64,000 nt of DNA from Ailurus styani (Eukaryota; Chordata; Mammalia; Carnivora; Ailuridae), in the NCBI GenBank assembly GCA_002007465.1, contig LNAC01000376.1, positions 804,879 through 868,878 of the forward strand. Reading direction: 5' to 3'. Positions 52,119-63,810 of the stretch are shown piece by piece. Every line of letters begins with the position of its first letter. Within the stretch, counting starts at the first letter, position 1. The notes below the pieces were generated by a model, which saw only the letters and a list, made by a program, of their open reading frames with translations, ran no database searches and was not told the origin of the DNA. The translations under genes were made by a program, and so were the position numbers.

Positions 52119-55100
52119 ATTCCTTTTATTTATTTCTCACAGAACATGCCTTGGTTTGCTACTGTCCTTTGGAAGACTATTCTCCAAATATGATCTGTTG
52201 GGAATGGTACCTCTACTTGTCTGGACACTAGGATTGCAGGACTCTCTTTTGTTCTTTATTACAAGCTCATACAGGGTTTCCACTCAAGCAAAACCTCTGG
52301 GTCAGTGTTTCCCAGTGCATCCAGCAGATCAGTCATCCAACAAAATGCTTCATGAAAAGAAGGTCAAATTAATTACGGAAATGCTGCACATTATAACTGC
52401 CTCTTAAAATGCTTAATGCATGTTAACATATTAAAAGCTGAGAAGGTCGTTGGTAAAGAAACACGTTAAACTCTGTCTGACCTCAGAATTTCCCACACTA
52501 ACCATTCAGTGATCCCAAGACCTTTATCTTTTTTTTTTTAAACTTTTCAGGCTTATGAACACCACAAAATACTAATGCTGTGGTGGGCATAATGGGAAAC
52601 ACTGTTCCTGGCTGTTCCTAGTGATTCCTCTACTCTCTGCTTGTTCATCTGGGATTGGCTTCTTTCACCCTCATCAAGGATTTCTTGTTAGGTCTGAGCC
52701 CATTACACAATTTCAGCAAAATCTTGCAGAATCCTGACTCTCACAGCCAACAGATTGACTGTTCTTCCCCACTTTGTGTAATTTTTACCTTTTTAAAACT
52801 TTTTTATTTTTAAACAATTTTTACATTTGAAAACACGTGTTCTGTCTTCATCAAAAAGTCCCTGGTGAAAATATCAAGCAGGCCGAGGTCAAACAGGACA
52901 GCTTGCTGCTCAGCTCAACAGAAACCCTGGCTTCAGCCTTCTCTGGTCAGACTAGGCCTCTTTTCGGTTCTGTCACCCTGTAGGCTCCTGCACACGTTTC
53001 TCTGTCTTGTACACAAAGACACAATGACAGACTATATCAAAAGAACTACAAGTTTCAGCTACAATACGTCCTATGACAATCTCCTGCTCCACTGGTCTAG
53101 AAACGAACTTTATCAAAATAACCCTTTCTAGCGAGGAGACAGACCAGCACAGGAAGACAGTAAACTGAAAAATACTACTAATTCTTTCCTATTTCAAACA
53201 TGTTTTTACTGTGGCTTCCTCTGAACCTATGTATTTTTTTTCTGACTGACGTTGCAATGAGAGTTTGTTTAATGATGATTTAATAGATACGCTGTAGAGT
53301 AAAAATCAGGCTTAATATGGGAAGTGTGGTAAGAATAGAAGGCTTCTATTCATTCTAGAAGATGGGAAGTAAAAATCCAACCATGAGTCAGCAACAAATA
53401 TAGGTGGAAAAAACATAAAAAAGCAAAAAAGCAATGCCATGATTATGATGTATAATTGAAGGCAAGCGGGTAGAGCGTGAGGAAATGGTCTCATGACCCT
53501 CGGCACTGTTCAAACCAGCCTTAGAAAATGTGTTCTGGGGACTACAGCTGACCCAGAATTCAGAGAAGGCTTGGCAGAAAGGCACAAGGATAATTAAAGG
53601 GTTTGAAAGACCTATGAGAACAGTTTAAGGGAACTGGGATTATTTAGCCATGAACAAAAAAAAAACAAACAAAAAAAAAGAGAATGAGCAAGAAAGAGTG
53701 GCTGAAGGGGCAATTTAATAACAGTTTTCAATTATGTGAATGGCTCTTGCATTGGGGCCTGTGACCAGCTGTTCGATCCCTCCACTGAGGCCGGAACAAG
53801 AAGGAACAGGCTTAAGCAGCATGAAGAATTTAGGCTGTAACTCATACAGAATTTCCTGATGCAGAAAGTTGTTAAAGCATTAGGGTGAATTACCCAGGGA
53901 AGCTAGACAATGTTCTCCTCTTTCAAAATACTATAGATTCTCTTGTGTTTAAAGGTTGGAAATTCTCAAGGTTCTTCCTCGCTCATAGGCTGTAAAATCC
54001 ATCATTTTGGCTCTTTTAAAAATGGTCACCGATGCCAACTGACAGCACTGAAGACAAGATATGAGGATTCACATGCTCTTTCTGTGTCAATCTTTCATTT
54101 TTACTACAAACCATTCTGTATCCTAGTGGTACATTCCCTCTCCTTTTGTCTGGCAATAAAGAAGGAAAGAATTAAAAACCAGGCAAGCTTCTATAAAGAG
54201 CTAACGGTACTAAAACTAAAACCCAGCTAAAATGACACTTTGGCCACTCTAGAAAAAATAAGTAAGGACAGACTGGTACAGGAGGAAGCTGTTGAGGACA
54301 AAAGACAGGGATAATGGCAGTGAATGAACGGACATCATACTTTTAGGTGCCTTATTTGCTGACCAACGGAGAGGCCTCAGATGGTTTTTACCGGTATCAT
54401 GGATGACCTTGGCCTCTCCCTTAAACGCCATGTTCAACCCATTTAAGCAAAAACTCTTTGAACGGGCCATTTGGCTCTGGGTTTTGTAATGTTTTGGTTT
54501 CTAGTCTTTGCTAAGACTCTCTTTGCCTTTTCCAAGGCAGGCGGAGACAAAGAGCAAAGATATCCCAGCTCCTTGCATCACGAGAGTTGTTGTTCAGAAG
54601 GACCTTGGGATTCCACTCCGGCCCTGGTGGGTCTCACGCATCAGCAACTGCCCACAGCGGGGAGGCTAGGGAAGGAGCCCGTCACAGCAGACAAATGCCA
54701 TCTTAACAAGGTCCGCAAACAGTGACAGGAATCCCAGTATCTGGACTTCCTAGTCAAAAGACGTCACAACAAAAATAATCATTCCAAAAGGCATGACATG
54801 CTAAGTTTGGAGTTGGGGGATTTGCTCACAGTTCAGAACTACTTTTGGGTTTCTTCCATGTTATGCTTCCCATAAACCCTGAGGCACCAAAGGACCGGGC
54901 CCCAAATGGCTGCCAGGGAGTCAATGTGAACACTCATTTTTCTGTCAGGGTAACGGTATCAGTTCGTGGCTACCGAAGAAATGCGGTGGGAAGATTTCTA
55001 AGCAATCCCCACACCCCAGCTACCATCAACACGTGCGCTGTATTTTTAAGAGAAGGTAATTAAGCATCTCAACTTTGCAGTTTTTGAAAAACCATGTCAA

Positions 55101-55633
55101 TGCTTAATCAACTGGGAAAAAAACTGTATAAACATTACGCAAGAGACTGTACCCAGTATTCCTCAGATGACAGAAAAACGAGCTAACCACCTAAAAAAAA
55201 AATACTTGCCCAAACCTAAAGACAGGAACTAGGTTTCCATTCCGCCGCCCCCACCAACCCAGCAGTGAAAGTTCGCAGAACTGAATGGACAGAATTCAGC
55301 TGCAGTGTGATCACAATAAATAAAAGGAAGGATTAGAGTGTCTGAATGAGGTTAGAATTTTTAAAAAACTGCCAAGTCATCCTGAAAGAGCAACAAAATT
55401 AAACCTAGAAGGGTTGTCTAAGGAGAAGACAAAATAAATACATTCTCAAACCGTCTCAAGTTTACTTTTAAAAACTTCCTCAAATAAATCTCTTTTGGTT
55501 TGTCTGTTATTATATTATACACCAAAGGGCTAATAGTCTCTTTCTAAATTTGGAGGATATGTTTAGAATGATCTGGCTTCACACTGGGCGGCTCTGCAGG
55601 GAACTCTCCTAGGTACGCAGCCATGCTCCAGGT

Positions 55634-55847
55634 CAGCGGTTCTCAAGGGGACAGATCTGCATCCCAGAGCATATCTGACAGTGGCTGGGGACATTTCTGG
55701 TTGTCACAACCGGGAGGAGGGATATTACCAGTGTCTAGCAGATAGACGCCAGGATCCTGCTAAATATCCAACAATGCACAGGACAGACCCATCCAATGAA
55801 GATTATCTGGGCCCAAGTGTCAGTAATGCCAAGACTGAGAAACCCTG
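55634..55847 (+). mobile_element. MER5A-like hAT (Charlie) non-autonomous DNA transposon
   Basis: It begins 'cagcggttctcaaggg' and ends 'gactgagaaaccctgg', the inverted ends of MER5A. Between lie 'ggggacatttctggttgtca' and 'caatgcacaggacagaccca', in the MER5A order. It is about 214 bp, ancient and non-coding. Confidence 0.85.
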
Positions 55848-57490
55848 GCCTACTGTTCACATCTCACATTACCATGGTTCATTTGTCAAAATTCAGAAAC
55901 CAACATGGGGACACAATGTTAACTAAGCACCAGACGTCCCTGCGAGCCCCGCAGGGCACCTGACCGGCAGGCAGCTATCCTCTGTGACACACATGGAGAA
56001 GCCATCATAGGCCTGTTCTGCTATTAACTGGGAGATAAAAGCCACATTGGTTAATATATCATGAAGAGAGGAAAGAAAAAGGACCAAGAAATTAAAAAAC
56101 CAAAACCAAAAAAACAAAAACAAAAAAACAAAAAAAAAACCCGAGCTAGAGATCACAAGTGATCCTGCTAAAATCGCAGACTCACATTTGAAATCAAGCT
56201 GCTTCTCAAATAGACAGTCCTATGCAGTGTATTCCAGGATGAAAAGTAGAAGAGATGTATTTAATCGTGACAAATAATTATCCCAATCAGCTTGAATATG
56301 AGTGTGTGTGTGCGTGCATGTGTGCCCTATGTTGTCATTTCATTTCATAGAATTCCTGCCCATTTCAAAGAAAAATAATAACTAAATATAGAAATGACTA
56401 CATTCATATGCATGAACAGAATTTCTAAACAGTCTTAAAGAAAAAGGCAAATGTATGGAAAATACCAGGACAAACCAAGGATTTTTTTTGGTAAAAGTTT
56501 CATTCTCTCCTTCCTGGCCATTTTCATTTGCTGTTCCATTAGTAAAATGTCCCCTTCATAAATTCAAATAACCATTTCAATATCACTACTGCTGTTAACA
56601 GATAAAGGCACGAATAGCTCACAACCCAACTTCTCTGGTCCTGATTGTGTAAAGCTTGTGTTTGGAAAGATTTGTTAAATTTAAATTGATCAAAACTGTT
56701 TTGTGAATTAGTGTGTACACAAAGCCTTTAAAACTACAAGGAGGATGGCTAGCCACGGTCAGACAGTATAGAACACGCAGTTCCTGGCTGTTCCCAGAGC
56801 TGTTATTACAATTTCTTTCACAACCTCTACATCTACCAAGGGCATCAGTGGAATATTTTACATAAGAGAGAAGTCTGCACTAGCAACGAACATAAAAGGA
56901 GGAACAAGAACAAGCTGTATAGAATATTAATGACTCTTCTTCCAAACAATCCCATTTTTATGAAAATCAAATGAGTGATTAAAAAAAGTCTCTTATAAAA
57001 CTATATAAAACTTGCATGTAACAAATAAAACAGAAGGAAGGTAGCATTTTGATCCTCTTAGACACAAGATACTTGGGCTTTACATTTGAGCTGCTGAGGA
57101 GATTACAGTCAGGGACACAAGGGATCACTTGTGAGCGCTTCCACACAAGCTTGGTTCACCTCCTGCTCTTAGTCTACACTACTTCTATTCAAAGAACAGC
57201 CGGTCTCACATGAAGGGCCACACCGTATGTACAGGACCCTTTTCTGTATCTTCTGTCACAAGCGTTGTTACCCAGAAGACCAGGTAATCTTTGCTGATAA
57301 TGACCAAGCTTTGAAATGAGTACAGTAATCCATTTCCTGTTGTGTCTTTTCCATTTATAACATTTAGCCTCTAATCAAAAAGGGATACATGTGCCCCTAC
57401 ATTTATAGCAGTAATCACAACGGCCAAATTATGGAAACGGCCCGAGTATCCACCCAGTGGTGAATGGATAAAAGAAGATGCTGTACATAG

Positions 57491-57670
57491 GGGCGCCTGG
57501 GTGGCACAGTCAGATGAGCACCTGCCACTTGGTTTCAACTCAGGTCATGACCTCAGGAACACGGAGCCCTGTGTCGGGCTCCATGCTTGAGACTCTCTCT
57601 CTCTCTCTCTCTCTCTTCTCCCTCTCCCCCTCCCACTTGTGCTCTCACTAAAATAAATCTTTTTTAAAAA
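57491..57670 (+). mobile_element. CAN-SINE inserted in an L1 3' end
   Basis: Head 'ggcgcctgggtggcacagtc', a (CT)n run at about 57593-57616, and an A-rich tail. The diverged duplication 'aagatgctgtacatag' / 'aagatgtggtatatag' lies at 57475-57490 and 57671-57686. Confidence 0.93.
57593..57616 (+). repeat. (CT)n microsatellite within a SINE
   Basis: An expanded CT tract of the SINE at 57491. A (CA)n run follows at 57694-57711, in the L1 sequence just after the SINE. Confidence 0.95.
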
Positions 57671-58135
57671 AAGATGTGGTATATAGACAGATAGACACAC
57701 ACACACACACACATTATGGACCACTACTTACTCAGCCTTAAAAAATAATGAAGTCTTGCCATCTGCAACATGGAAGGAGCTGGAGAGTTTAAGACTAAGT
57801 GAAACAAGTCAGTCAGAGAGACAAATACCGTATGATCTCACTCATATGTGGAATTTAAGAAACAAAACAGAGAAGCAAAGGTTAAAAAGAGAGTGACAGT
57901 GAGTGAGCGAGTGAGCCAAACCAAGAAATAGACTCTAAACTATAGACAACAACTGATGGTTTCCAGAGGGGCAGGGGATGGGGGTGAGGGAAACAGGTGA
58001 AGGGGATTAAGGAGAGCATTTGTTGCAATGAACACTGGGTGTTGTACGAAATGCTGAATCACTATATTGTACACCTGAAACTAATATAACACTGTATGTT
58101 AACTATACTGGAATTAAAATTTTAAAAAATAGGAG

Positions 58136-58530
58136 AAAAAAAACCAAACTGTGGAATACCTATACAATGTAATACTGTTTAGTAATTTAAAAAGAATGGA
58201 GTATGAATACAGACAATACAGATAAATCTCAGTCATACTGAATAAAAGCCAGGCAAAAATGGGTTCATCGTATAAAATTCCATTTGCATAGAGTTACAGA
58301 CTATGTGAAATAATCTATAGTGACAGAAAGCAGGTAAACTGCCATCTAGAGATGGGGATGGGGGGGCAGGGGACCTGGGAGGACCTGGAGGGATTACCAA
58401 GTGGCCTAAAAACACTTTTGTGTTTTGTGACAGATATGCTCATTTTGATTGCCACGATGGATTCATCATGCGAACACATGTCAAAAATTATCATACTGCA
58501 CACTTTAAAAATAAGTTTAAAAATGAAAAA
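58136..58530 (+). mobile_element. Second, older L1 3' end adjoining the first
   Basis: The text 'gtcatactgaataaaagcca', 'aaattccatttgcatagagt' and 'tcatactgcacactttaaaa' resembles an older L1 3' end of the same type as 24818-25312. It directly follows the younger L1 copy. Confidence 0.5.
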
Positions 58531-59182
58531 CTCATTAATAGAAAAGATAGGAGAAATAAAAATAAACCCTTGGGGATACGTAGCTCCTGATATAACATGT
58601 TTAACTATGTTACAGATGAAAAATGGCTCAAATAAGTTAAGGAAATAGCTCAAGGTGATTTATTATTTTTAATTCTTCAATATGTACACATAAAGTAGTC
58701 TTAAAAAATAAAGACAAGTGATTTCTGAGGAGAACAGACAGGCTGATCTCTGAAATCTTTGGAATCTTTAACTTGTCTGAGAGTTTTGATCACTTCCTTT
58801 TCCCCTTCTCTTAGGTAATGTGGATCCTTTCTCCTTTCATTACACGCCTTGGCAGATATGAGCTACAAGGTCTGATGGGTTCAGGTCGACCTACACTGAA
58901 GTAGCATAAAAGGAAAAGAAACAGCAAAAGCCTATGAGCATCTCAATCTTCATGAGCACAGAGCTCATGTTACGTGCTTTGGTTAACTTGTCCCTCCTAT
59001 AAAAGAGCTGACTGACACAGAAATGTATGTATGTATTTATGAAGATTTTGAGAGGGAGAGAGAGAGAATGAGCAAGGGGAGCGGCAGAGGTAGAGGGACA
59101 AGCAGGCTCCCTGTTGAGCAGGGAGCCCGCAGAGGGACTCAATCCCAGGACACTGGATCATCACCTGAGCCGAAGGCAGACT

Positions 59183-59606
59183 CTTTTTTTTTTTTAAATA
59201 AATATATTTTTAAAAGATTTTTATTTATTTTTTTAAAGATTTTATTTATTTATTTCACAGCGGGAGAGAGATCACAAGGAAGCAAAGAGGCAGGCAGAGA
59301 GAGAGGGGGAAGCAGGCTCCCTGCTGAGCAGGGAGCCCAATGCAGGCCTCGATCCCAGGACCTGAGATCATGACCTGAGCCGAAAGCAGAGGCTTTAACC
59401 CACTGAGCCACCCAGGCGCCCGAAAGATTTTTATTTATTTGACACAGAGAGAGAGATCACAAGTAGGCTGAGAGGCAGGCAGAGAAAGAGGAGGAAGCAG
59501 GCTCCCTGCTGAGCAGAGAGCCCGATGTGGGGCTCGATCCCAGGACCCTGAGATCATGACCTGAGCCGAAGGCAGAGGCTTTAACCCGCTGAGCCACCCA
59601 GGCGCC
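59183..59606 (-). mobile_element. Middle CAN-SINE of the nest
   Basis: It is flanked by 'ccgaaggcagact' at 59170-59182 and 59607-59619. It is itself split by the inner SINE (59231-59422), so its own parts are 59183-59230 and 59423-59606, the latter including one copy of the inner duplication. Confidence 0.93.
59231..59422 (-). mobile_element. Inner CAN-SINE of the nest
   Basis: It is inserted in the A/T tail of the middle SINE. A perfect 18 bp duplication, 'aaagatttttatttattt', lies at 59213-59230 and 59423-59440. It is the youngest of the three by position. Confidence 0.94.
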
Positions 59607-60067
59607 CCGAAGGCAGACTTTTAACTGACTGAGCCACCCAGGTACTCCCTGAAGTGTATTTATTAAATATATGTTTACATTGCTATGGAGGAAAAGGTCT
59701 GTCAATTTTGTACAGTGGCATTTTAGGTAACACCATGGCAAAGAGCGTATCCAAAGGCAGCTCAGGCGGGAGAATTCTTTTCTTGTACATTCAACATTAC
59801 TGTGGATGTCTGTGGTGATACTCAAAAACAGAGAGGGGAGAAGTGGAAAATCTTCTTTACAGAAGAAACCCAGCTACTATGTACAAAAAGAAAGGGAGAA
59901 TCGGAAAATCACTCTTATTCAACCACCAATATAATCATCGAATTAGAAAAGGATCATCGGGGAGGCTAAAATTACACGGTGAAAGGTTCATAAGGAATAG
60001 GATATTCACAGTGTCTCAAAATATCACACAAATGGCTTCCTAATGACAAGAGGAAAAAGATAATTTT

Positions 60068-60269
60068 TTTTAAAAGATTTTATTTATTTGACACAGAGAG
60101 ATCAGATCACAAGTAGGCTGAGAGGCAGGCAGAGAGAGAGAGAGAGAGAGAGGAGGAAGCAGGCTCCCCACTGGGCAGAGAGCCCGACGCAGGCCTCGAT
60201 CCCAGGACCCCGAGATCATGACCTGAGCCGAAGGCAGGGGCCCTAACCCACTGAGCCACCCAGGCGCCC
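60068..60269 (-). mobile_element. Young CAN-SINE
   Basis: Complete reverse copy with a (GA)n run. A perfect 16 bp duplication, 'ggaaaaagataatttt', lies at 60052-60067 and 60270-60285. Confidence 0.96.
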
Positions 60270-60517
60270 GGAAAAAGATAATTTTACAGTGGATATCTGG
60301 CAGACACTGCCTTAACATATTTAGCATTATCAGTCAAACCAAAGTGTTATTTTGTCCCTCCAGATGTGAGGTCGTGAGGAGACAACATCACCTCTGTTGT
60401 CTTCTGGCCAAGAAATTTCAACCTGAATCTAAGCTGGAGGAAATAACTAGAAAAATCCCAATACAGGACATTTTTCAAGAGAAATGGCCTGAGCTCTTCA
60501 AAAATGTCAGGGTCATG

Positions 60518-60718
60518 GGGCACCTGGGTGGCTCAGTGGGTTAAGCGTCTGCCTTCAGCTTGGGTCCTGATAGCAGGGTCCAGGGATCGAGCCCTGCGAC
60601 GGGCTCCCTGCTCCAATCAGAGTCTGTTTCTCCGTTGCCCCCTGCTTGTGTGCTCTCTGTCACTTACTAACTCTCTTCTCTGTCTGGCAAATAAATAAAA
60701 ATCATTTTTTAAAAAAGG
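60518..60718 (+). mobile_element. CAN-SINE
   Basis: Head 'gggcacctgggtggctcagt', tail 'caaataaataaaaatcattt'. A perfect 12 bp duplication, 'gtcagggtcatg', lies at 60506-60517 and 60719-60730. Confidence 0.95.
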
Positions 60719-60734
60719 GTCAGGGTCATGAATG

Positions 60735-61225
60735 AGAAAAAAAATGCTAGGGGACTGTTCAGATTAAGTGAAAGTACAGAGACATGACAAGCAAATCCAA
60801 GACAAAAACATTGACTAGATCCTAGAAAAAGAGAGCCACCCATAAGGAACATTCTAGGGCAATGTGGAAATTTCAATGTGGACTGCATGCTAGATGATGT
60901 TATTGCATTAATGTGAAATTTGTGTGATGATGGCTTTGCAGTTATGGAGGAGAAATTCCTTTAAAAAAAACGTGTGGTGAACTGTTTAGGGGTTTTTGTT
61001 TGATGTTGTGATGTCCTTTGACTTTTAAATAATAAAGAGAAAAACCGTGCTTGTGTGTGTATTCAAATATACGTACCCACACGGGGTGAGCAGGAGGAAG
61101 GGGAACGTTCGTGGGATAAAATGCTGACCAAAGGCTGTATGTATGAGATGTATGGCTGCTCGTTACACTAGCTTTTCCATTCTTCTCTACACTTGAAATT
61201 TTTCCAAAATAAAATGCTGGTTGGA
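60735..61225 (+). repeat. Ancient interspersed repeat, copy B (family uncertain)
   Basis: This is similar in order to the 9.9-10.3 kb copy: 'agagacatgacaagcaaatc', 'gactagatcctag', 'gcagttatggaggagaaatt', 'aactgtttaggggtttttgt' and a terminal 'atttttccaaaataaaatgc'. It is probably an old L1-type 3' tail. The shared order is seen; the family name is not. Confidence 0.45.
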
Positions 61226-61299
61226 AACCATGGTTTCTTCCAAATCACCCCTTCATGGGGGAGGGCAAGGCAGGTGGGAGTGTAAGAGTGATTTACCTT

Positions 61300-61485
61300 G
61301 TTTAAGATTTTATTTATTTATTTGACACAGAGAGAGAGAGAGACAGAGACAGAGAGCACAAGCAGGGGGAGGGGTGGAGGGAGAAGCAGGCTCCCCTCTA
61401 AGCAGGGAGCCAGAGGACCTAGACTCTGGGATCATGACCTTGGCCGAAGTCAGACGCCCAGCTGACTGAGCCACCCAGGTGCCAA
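61300..61485 (-). mobile_element. CAN-SINE
   Basis: Reverse copy with 'aagattttatttatttattt' at the left and 'gactgagccacccaggtgcc' at the right. The flanks 'gagtgattta' / 'gggtgacttta' may be a decayed duplication. Confidence 0.9.
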
Positions 61486-61506
61486 AGGGTGACTTTAATA
61501 ATTGTT

Positions 61507-61721
61507 TTTTTTTTTAATTTTAATTTTTAAATTATTTTAAAAAAGATTTTTATTTATTTGACAGAGAGAGAGATCACAAGTAGGCAGGGAGGCAGAGAGA
61601 GGTGGGGGGAAGCAGGCTTGCTGCTGAGCAGAGAGCCCAATGTGGGCCTTGATCCCAGGACCCTGAGATCATGACCTGAGCCAAAGGCAGAGGCTTAACC
61701 CACTGAGGCACCCGGGCGCCC
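61507..61721 (-). mobile_element. CAN-SINE next to another SINE
   Basis: Reverse copy flanked by 'tgacttTaataattgtt' / 'tgacttGaataattgtt' (17 bp, one mismatch) at 61490-61506 and 61722-61738. It landed within 25 bases of the previous SINE. Confidence 0.94.
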
Positions 61722-62439
61722 TGACTTGAATAATTGTTAGAAGGTGGGGGAGATGGCATTAATGTCACTGGTATAAAATGTGAGAGGCTCTTCAGGATTA
61801 CTTTTCTCAAAAAATACAAACCTAACACCAAACTGATTTCCTCCCTGTTCTCTTAGCTACACTGTTCCTAAAACATCCTTTCATACTCCTCCTAGATGTA
61901 CTTTTCCAAGATAGCTGTGAATTTTCAGCATAAAAAAGTTTAAGAATCCCCACATTCACAGACATTTTTCATATTTGAAATAAAGATGGAGAGGTGAAGA
62001 GTTGTGTTTGTGAGACAAGAAGCAAAAGGCTTCCTCTAACTGCTGTCTTGGGTAGAAATCAAGTATTTTATTTAAAGTTCTGAAGATAATGAGCAGGTTG
62101 GAGGCCAGCAGTCACTGCTCTAAATATTAATCAGGACTCTGAATTACCCATTAAAGATAAAATCAGCCCAAACAATAACACAAGGTGATTATCCACTCTT
62201 CATTTACATGTTCAAGGACAACTGTCCTGACCTCAGGCTTTCCACTCCACCTGACTAATAAACCAATTAACACCATGGCTCCAGGGAACGTAAGCACAAT
62301 TTTTAAATATATGCAAATCCGTAAGTATGTTCCACATTAATTTATGCTAGAGAGTTCTTACTTAAAAGTTTCACACATACATACATCTGTCTGTGGATAT
62401 CACAGAATATACTTTCTCAAGTACGTATCAGGACATGTT

Positions 62440-62715
62440 TTGCTAAAGTTGAAGATACAATGTTAACTCTTCATTTGAAATCCAGTTTAAAAAAAAGGCA
62501 AAACCATAAGAAGAGAAAACATAGTAATGGTTTCCAGAGACTGGGAGCAGGTGGGATGACAACAAAGGAAGAGGGAATTTTAGGGGTGATGGAGATGTTC
62601 TGTGTCTTGAATGTCGTGATGGTAATGTAGCGCATTTGTCTAAATTAACAGAACTGACCACCAGAAAAAATTTAACTGCATATTTTTTAACACGAAACTT
62701 TAAAAAAAGAAAAAA
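62440..62715 (+). mobile_element. Old L1 3'-end fragment
   Basis: The text 'catagtaatggtttccagag' and 'aggggtgatggagatgttct' recalls the 3' end of old L1 elements. It is decayed and has no coding potential. Confidence 0.45.
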
Positions 62716-62734
62716 GTTTAGAACTATTTTATCA

Positions 62735-62918
62735 GGGGTGCCTCGGTGGCTCAGTCAGTTAAAAGTCTGACTCTTGATTTTGGCTCAGGTCATGATCTCA
62801 GGGTCCTGAGATTGAACCCCTGCTCCCCCACTGGGCTCTGCACCGGGCGTGGAGCCTCCTTAAGGTTCTCTCTTTCCCTCTGCCCCCCCGCCTCTAAAAA
62901 AATAAATAATAAATAAAA
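62735..62918 (+). mobile_element. CAN-SINE
   Basis: Head 'ggggtgcctcggtggctcag', body 'ggctcaggtcatgatctcag', tail 'aataaataataaataaaa'. The duplication 'tattttatca' lies at 62725-62734 and 62919-62928. Confidence 0.93.
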
Positions 62919-63402
62919 TATTTTATCAAATGCCAAAAAAAAAAACCCAACCCAAAACAAAAAATCTCTAGCTGTTAGAGAATCAAGATATACTAAAGAC
63001 CTTGGATAAATAGATCCCAGGAGGAAATTTTACTATTCTTCATCTTAAATAATCTTTGCAGAAAGAAACTTCCATTAAAAATTCAATGTATAACCCAGTG
63101 ACAAGGAAAAAGGAAAATGGCAATAATGAACTCATGTTTCCTTGTTTCCATTAGTTTTTTGAGTAAGTTTCAATGTGAATTAGAATTAATGGTGAACCGA
63201 TTAAAGGGAATCTAGAATATTCTTCCAACAGAAAGCACGGCTCTCAAAAAACTTTGTTTCCAGTGTTAGCACTTCTGACTCAACTCTTGTAGGAAGGGAA
63301 GGGAATGATGAAAGGAGGGAGAAAAGTAGGGAGAGAGGAAGAAAGTAAGGGGGAAATTTGGTCATAACAATGAAGTACTACTTTAGGCATCGGAGCAAAG
63401 AG

Positions 63403-63803
63403 GGGCGCCTGCGTGGCTCAGCAGGTTGAGTGTCTGACTTTGACTCGGATCATGATCTCGGAGTCCTGGGATGGAGCCCTGTGTCGGGCTCGGCGCTGAG
63501 CAGGGAATCTGCTTCTCCCTCTCCCTCTGCCCCCACCCCCGCTGGTGCTCTATCTCTGTCTCAAATAAATAAAATCTTTTTTTTAAAGATTTTATTTATT
63601 TATTTGACACACAGAGAGAGATTACAAGTAGGCAGAGAGGCAGGCAGAGAGACAGGGAGAGGAGGAAGCAGGCTCCCCACTGAGCAGGGAGCCAGATGCG
63701 GGCCTCGATCCCAGGACGCTGAGATCATGACCTGAGCCGAAAGCAGAGGCTTTAACCCACTGAGCCACCCAGGCGCCCAAATAAAATCTTTTTTTAAAAA
63801 AGA
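63403..63803 (+). mobile_element. CAN-SINE split in its tail by another SINE
   Basis: Head 'ggcgcctgcgtggctcagca' and tail 'caaataaataaaatcttttt'. A reverse SINE (63583-63778) is inserted in the tail, which resumes at 63779. The left limit is approximate, as no clear target duplication was found. Confidence 0.9.
63583..63778 (-). mobile_element. Young CAN-SINE inserted in a SINE tail
   Basis: Complete reverse copy, close to the copy at 45794. The 16 bp duplication 'aaataaaatctttttt' lies at 63567-63582 and 63779-63794. Confidence 0.95.
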
Positions 63804-63810
63804 ATGTTGA

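Larger units (their letters stand above)
57365..58135 (+). mobile_element. 5'-truncated carnivore L1 3' end, interrupted by a SINE
   Basis: Plus strand: 'ggaaacggcccgagtatcca', then the SINE at 57491, then 'accgtatgatctcactcata', 'gggtgttgtacgaaatgctg' and 'tgtacacctgaaactaatat', ending in an A-rich tail. This is the 3' end of a carnivore L1. It is less decayed than the other L1 pieces. Confidence 0.75.
59035..59648 (-). mobile_element. Outer CAN-SINE of a three-level nest
   Basis: The left part (about 59035-59182) holds the tail and body. The head 'actgactgagccacccaggt' resumes at 59620-59648. It is split by the SINE at 59183-59606, whose target duplication 'ccgaaggcagact' lies within this element. 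The outer element's own ends are approximate. Confidence 0.9.

Noticed and set aside
57593..57616. Short repeated units as a possible CRISPR-like array
   Set aside because: The repeats are simple CT and CA tracts without spacers. The genome is mammalian, so no CRISPR array is expected.
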